From assembly GCA_024336345.1 (NCBI GenBank), contig JANFOG010000012.1, forward strand, positions 310,001-374,000: a stretch of DNA of 64,000 bases, given 5' to 3'. The stretch is from Mariannaea sp. PMI_226. Its lineage: Eukaryota; Ascomycota; Sordariomycetes; Hypocreales; Nectriaceae. This document shows positions 58,954 to 64,000 of this stretch, piece by piece. Made by a program: the position numbers and the translations under genes. The notes under the pieces were generated by a model. The model made no database searches. It was given only the letters and a program-made list of their open reading frames with translations, and had not been told where the DNA came from. Every line of letters starts with the position of its first letter. Position 1 is the first letter of the stretch.

Positions 58954-59728
58954 GTTGAAGTAACTCAGCTCAACAACAAAACAGTTGATCAGATAGTGAG
59001 TGCACGAAGAAGAGGTGGGGCCTTCAGGTAACGGCAAATGCGGGGTTATCAGGTGTTGTTGTTGTAACTGCCCTCAAAGGTGTCTGACATGTCTATTTTA
59101 AACTGCACCATCAAGTCGCACATTGTTTGCTCAGCTACTCTGAGTCACTGTAGGTACCCCAACCCTCACCGGGATGTTGTAGGGCAAGGTACGGTGGTGT
59201 TGCCTTATGACCGTCAAAGGATACCCTCTTGTACGCACCAGCCTCGCTCCCTCGCACAAATGCACATTTCCATCCAGTCACAGTCGATCACGAGAAGAGG
59301 GCTTTCGCTAGGTATGCATATAAGCGCTGGCCTCAAGACTTGTTTCAAAGGGCAATGTGCAAATCCCCCGTACGCCCCGTGACAAGTTTTGTGGCCACTC
59401 AATGGACCTTTCGGCGCCACGAAGACGCGTTCAACTTTCACGCTTGCCAATAGGAACACAGTTCTTTCGGCATGATGTGTCCAGGTAGAGGTGAGATGGA
59501 AGTCACCACATCGGAGAGAACTGGGCGGCGTGAAGGACGAGGCATTTAAACCCCTGAGACGTCTCTACAATCACCCATACTTGGTCGACAATTCAAATCC
59601 AAGCAGGTAATTACCATTAATTGCTTCTTTATTGAATTTAAAGCATTAGCTTGCCCTGTAATCATCCACTTCTCCCTATTCAGATACCGTTACTATTTAC
59701 TCGGATTCGAGCTTGGTAACATTGCAAC
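58954..59728. other. Divergent intergenic region
   Basis: About 775 bases between start codons of an F-box gene and a small gene. No gene supported. Confidence 0.5.
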
Positions 59729-60250
59729 ATGTCTCATGGGACAACGCCAAGTGCGGAGGATGTCGCTGAGCTTCAAAGAACTTACACGGGTTTGGACAAC
59801 AACTTAAACTATATCCCAGGTCACACCATCGATGCCAAATATCAGGGGTACAAAGCAGCCCACGAGGCTGCCAAAGCCGCGGCAACGACTTACAAGACCA
59901 CGTCGGATGGCTTAAAGGTAACAAAGCCGTACGCCGAGCCTGCCAAGCCTGTTGGGGGTAAGATGTTTTACCAAGCTGGACATCAAACCCTAGCTCCCAT
60001 TGCAGGAGATGCATCAACTGCTGCACAATAGTAAGACTTCTTAATATCTACCAGAGATCGAACAAGGAATGCAACTAATAATGTGCCTAAACATAGCCAT
60101 TGCGACAGACGCACCTCGTTTAACACTACTTACAAACCGGTTCTCGACGCTAAAAACGAATACGCAGGTCATGTTCAGCAGGCAACACTGGCCCAACAGG
60201 CTGCAACGAAGTATGCAGGCTATCAGACCAAACATCAACAGTTTTCTTAG
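59729..60250 (+). CDS. Small Ala/Gln/Tyr-rich protein, 151 residues, unknown function
   Basis: Two exons, 59729-60030 and 60097-60250, join in phase (66-bp intron, GTAAGA to CATAG). The product has no signal peptide and is rich in Ala, Lys, Tyr and Gln with a near-periodic pattern: YQGYKAAHEAAKAAATTYK, YKPVLDAKNEYAGHVQQA, QQAATKYAGYQTKHQ. This suggests long amphipathic helices. The family is not recognised. The frame and splice phases are sound. It may be an intracellular structural or stress-related protein, but nothing in the sequence decides this. Confidence 0.6.
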
Positions 60251-61469
60251 GATTTATATAATTGTTGGAATACAAGGATCAAGGAGGCTTGGATTTTGGT
60301 TTCGGCTCACATCTCAGACAGCTGAGGAGATCATGTCATTTCCGACCTCTTCTTCCTAGTAACTGCGCCAATTCCGCTGGGCTCTAAGGGAACTGTTGGG
60401 AGTTAAAGGGACTAGGGCTATCTCTAGCTAAAGCAATTGGATAGCCTGATTTACCTTGATGTAAAGGTGTTAATTTCTCTAGCTAGCTCGAAATGTTCTT
60501 ATGGAAATAGCCCTTATTTCCTCAAGCTAACTATAGAACCGGCTTGCATGCCTGCTTATAGATTATGTTAGCAAAGGTATGCAATAGGTTCACTTAAAGA
60601 AATTGTATTTATAAAAGGCTGGGCCTCCTATATGGTCTCAATGAAAAGGGAACCTGTATTACCCTACCTAAGCATGAGGGAGAAAGAAGTCTTGAGGGTC
60701 CTTAGAAGAAGGCCCTCACTTTAACAGGATGGGTGCATCATCCATAAGGACCTTCACCTCACAAATCTCAAATTCTTCCTAATATCCTACTATAGCTTAA
60801 CACCATCTTTTTCCATCAGAGAACTATATCTTACTTGGCAGCTGTCGTATTATTAATATTGGAATTTGTGTCTCTCTTTATCGCTTTTAAAGTATTCACT
60901 CTTAATCTAATTTCATAATTTAGCTTGTTGTACAATCCGTGCTAGGTTCTTTTATTACTTCATCATTTATCTACTGCAAATATGATGAAGGAAGGTATAA
61001 CAAATCGATGGGACAGTAAGTGGAAATATTCTCCTTAACAGCCGCCCAGACAGCGGCTGGACGCGTTTTCCTAGCAATAGCGGCAGTCATCATTTTGTTT
61101 TCTGAATTGTGTTTGTTGCTTTGAGACGCAGCTGCTCACCTCATCAGGCATCGACTGTGAACTCTCTTAGCACGGACCACTCCGGGAGAGCCAAATAGAC
61201 ATTGACATCGTCCGTCTAATCTGTACAGATTACGGAGTAATCTGTAATCTGTTGCAGAGAGGAACTTGAGGAAGAAGACTCCACTTTTCCCCAGCCTCCA
61301 ATGCCGAAAGTACCGGTGCTGATTCAGCAACGTCGGCGATGCCAGTCGCCGCAAAAAGCTGCATTTTTGTCTCAGGCTGCGTCAGACACACACAAAAAAT
61401 AATATACACGCTGATTGTCTCTCACAAGCTGCGAATTTTCTCCGGGAGTTGGTAGGGATTTTTTTTGAC
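60251..61469. other. Intergenic stretch
   Basis: About 1.2 kb, A/T-rich in the first 700 bases. An inverted repeat CAGATTAC-GGA-GTAATCTG lies near 61226 and could form a small hairpin. No gene seen. Confidence 0.45.
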
Positions 61470-63133
61470 ATGGCCGTGGACTCGGCTGGCTGGACATTCG
61501 TTTGGAGGCCGACGCGCCTACGGAGCTTTTTCCTCATCGGCCTCAATCTGCTTGCATCTTCCGCTCGGGCCGCCGTCGACGGGATCGATCAGAGATGTCC
61601 AGATTACGTCGCTGACTATGGTATGTCGGAGCATCAGCGGTTACGTACTGTTGCTGACTGTCAAAATACACACTCCGGGATTGGAACCCCATTCATATCG
61701 CTAACAAGTTCTTGCAGCGCCTCTCATCTGGCTTCATTCAGATGATCCGTACATGCCGAGTGACCTTCTCACTCACATCCTACACACGACGCCATATCTA
61801 GATGGGCAGCCGATTCCCGACCTTCCAGCACTTGATTTGGATAATCTGGAAATCCTCAACGAGTTTAAGGGTCGAGTAGCCCTCACCTCCAATGATGATC
61901 CTACCAGTACTCCATTCCCAGAATGGCTTCTCGGTGAAACGCCAGATGAGACGGGCAGGATCCACAACAGCACGGCGTGTGTTGTGATTCTAGTTGAGAA
62001 GAATGAGCTTGATGTGGATGCATTCTACTTTTACTTTTATTCATACAACGAAGGGGCAAATCTCACACAGGTCCTGGAGCCGTTCGATCGGATAGCATCT
62101 GGTGGCCAGGAGAGTTCAATGCATTTTGGCAACCACGTCGGAGACTGGTATGCAATTCCTCTAGCCGCTGCTTTTTGTCTAAAGATTCCACTGACACTAG
62201 ACTCTTTATATTAAGGGAGCATAATATGGTCCGCTTCCACAATGGAACCCCTGTTGGCATCTATTACAGCCAGCATATGGACGGTGCGGCCTACAACTGG
62301 GACGACTCGAAACTCTCCAAAACTGATGACGGGCGGGTACGTTATCCCTGATAGCTGCTATTTCCAGATAAGGCATATTCGTTAACAAAATCTGTAGCCT
62401 ATTGTCTACAGTGCTCGTGGGTCTCATGCAAACTATGCAACACCAGGGTATGTTTTCTGCTATCCCATAGCCACACACACACACACACCCAGTTGCTCGA
62501 ACCGAGACTGACTTGACCGAACTTTCTAGCGACCAAGTCCACAATGTAGCCTTGGTAGATTGGTGTGATGAAGGGAGGCGATGGGACCCCGTCCTCTCGG
62601 CTTATTTCTACCATTTTGACCCTGCAAGTTCCGTCCTGACCCGACTGATTGCTCCCAACGAGCACTCTACCTCAGAACCAGCCTCCAATTTGACGTCCTT
62701 CTTCTACTTCCAAGGAATCTGGGGGGACACTCAATACCCGAGTTCGGATCCACGCCAGAAAACCACCCCACGCTTCGGGCTCAAGCGCTTCGAGTCCGGT
62801 CCGACCGGCCCACAATACAAGCGTCTCGTACGGAAAGGGCTCAAGCCAGACAATCTAAGAAAACTGGGTTGGATCGAGTGGGGTGCAGGAATTTACATGT
62901 TCTTTTACCCATGCTGCCTGAAGGGGTGGAGAGCATGGGTATCAACAGGTTTTATCATTGTCGTCTTGAGCCTGACTGTGATAGGAGTCAGGTACATATT
63001 GGGAAGGATGCGAGGCAAGATATCCGCATATCAAAAGGTGCCAGTGGAAGACATACCATTGACCGAGATGCGAGCGGACTATGATGATATTTTTTCTTCG
63101 TCTGATGACGATTCTGATGACGATTCTGATTAA
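61470..63133 (+). CDS. Vps62-family protein (vacuolar protein sorting-associated protein 62 type)
   Basis: Five exons, 61470-61620, 61718-62147, 62216-62336, 62398-62447 and 62530-63133, give 451 residues. An N-terminal hydrophobic segment (RSFFLIGLNLLASSARA) acts as signal sequence. The Vps62 domain (Pfam PF06101) is recognisable by APLIWLHSDDPYMPSD, GDWEHNMVRF, PIVYSARGSHANYATPG and VDWCDEGRRWDP. Near the C terminus is one membrane segment (FIIVVLSLTVIGVRYILG), followed by a cytosolic tail that ends in an acidic Ser/Asp run. Yeast Vps62 and Tda6 are linked to vacuolar protein sorting, but their biochemical role is unclear. The topology suggests a lumenal domain anchored in an endomembrane or the plasma membrane. 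The ATG at 61470 is the first in frame and gives the best signal sequence. Confidence 0.9.
62473..62490. repeat. CA dinucleotide repeat inside the last intron of the Vps62-type gene
   Basis: (CA)n of about eight to nine units in the intron between exons 4 and 5. Confidence 0.85.
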
Positions 63134-64000
63134 AGAGGGGGGAAAGGTGGCTTGGGGGGAAAGGCGTGACTCCGTTGGGAAATAGACCGGGCACTTTTGC
63201 ATGCATGTTGGATAGAACAAAAGGGTAGGCTTCGCATGACATTTAGACTATGACAATTACGGTGAATACAAAAACCACATCATTCATGGCTGATTCAGAT
63301 TTATCAAACAATTTATAGACTGAGATAAGTGTGCAGTCAAGGATTCCGTTGCTTGTTTTCGAGGTTCAAGATTTAGACTAGCAAACTGCATTTATGATCT
63401 GCTCTCATCGCACATCAGTCACATATGGTCCATTACTTGTACTCACTTTTAATTGGAAACACTCACCACGGAATCACGGATTGCGATTGCGGTGATATTC
63501 AAGCCCTTCTATACGGTAACACATACTGCGGGGGTGTGGGTTTTGATTATGACTGGGCAGTGCCAGCTTATTGTGTTGAATAACGGGAAGGGAGCTTTCA
63601 AATATTTCCAATTCAGATGTGCATGTAATGTATAAACCCCATCTATGTTCTTAGTTTATCCTAGCAAATAACATTGCAGACGGCTCAGAATGAAAAGGAC
63701 GCAGTAGTCTTTAATTCCCATCGTGATTTTAGTGCCTCCTCCGGGTGGGACCTCATTCTCCTCAATGGAGACATAAATTGGGTAAGACGAAAACTCAATC
63801 ATTTCTTTCTTTCTAAGTTTAATATTAGGATTTACACTGGGCGTTACTAGCTACCGCCTTAAATACTTTATTCAAGCACTCTCTGATGGCATTGGTACTG
63901 TCAAGGAATAATAATCCCTATTCCAATCATAGGTTTTAAATAGGCAAATCTGCTATTATCAGGAACTATCTCAAGCAGAGGGATAATGGATATAGGTTTG
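63134..64000. other. Intergenic stretch to the window edge
   Basis: No supportable gene. Short ORFs near 63453-63635 have no family content. A gene just beyond the edge cannot be excluded. Confidence 0.4.

Overview
The window is nuclear DNA from a filamentous ascomycete (Pezizomycotina, most likely a Sordariomycete). The evidence is short GT-AG introns of about 50-110 bp with CTAAC-type branch sites, and fungus-specific families: cerato-platanin, HeLo-like/PigL_N, SesA/NACHT-ankyrin, fungal-rhodopsin membrane proteins, Vps62, and fungal P450 and F-box proteins. Species cannot be decided from the sequence. Almost all genes are spliced. The exon coordinates given were worked out by hand from splice motifs and reading-frame phase.

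Layout. 0-9.4 kb: a left-truncated secreted-protein gene (-), an aminoglycoside-phosphotransferase-like kinase (+), a cerato-platanin (+) and a lone HeLo-like/PigL_N protein (+). 9.4-16 kb: a repeat-dense island with a 116-bp inverted-repeat element, degenerate 51-bp tandem repeats, a tandemly duplicated coding module and a candidate two-exon gene with four 17-residue repeats. 16.6-20.2 kb: a nine-exon, 1013-codon membrane protein (CorA-like type). 20-25 kb: a second relic-rich stretch with a Gfo/Idh/MocA fragment, a chromodomain fragment, and a gene whose frame stays open past an early stop. Its upstream region is the inverted copy of a roughly 120-bp core found at 14.6 kb.

25-32.5 kb holds the most interesting unit. 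A NACHT-ankyrin NOD-like receptor (NLR) with an N-terminal amyloid-type motif lies next to two SesA-domain proteins, each carrying the same 33-residue motif at its C terminus. This matches the known fungal sigma-type NLR/effector arrangement, in which a receptor is thought to template amyloid folding of partner effectors and trigger cell death. Here there are two divergent effectors and one receptor, and one effector shares a 506-bp divergent promoter with the receptor. The receptor's 18-unit ankyrin array shows recent internal duplication.

34-64 kb is mostly ordinary gene space: an alpha-glucoside-type sugar transporter, two alpha/beta hydrolases, a fungal-rhodopsin membrane protein, several unrecognised but well-formed spliced genes, a secreted SGNH hydrolase with a long Cys-rich tail, a P450 with an unusual heme loop, an F-box protein and a Vps62-family protein. 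At 39.25 kb there is a tRNA-Cys(GCA) gene split in its D arm by a 60-bp insert that has every hallmark of a spliceosomal intron. This is the second highlight of the window.
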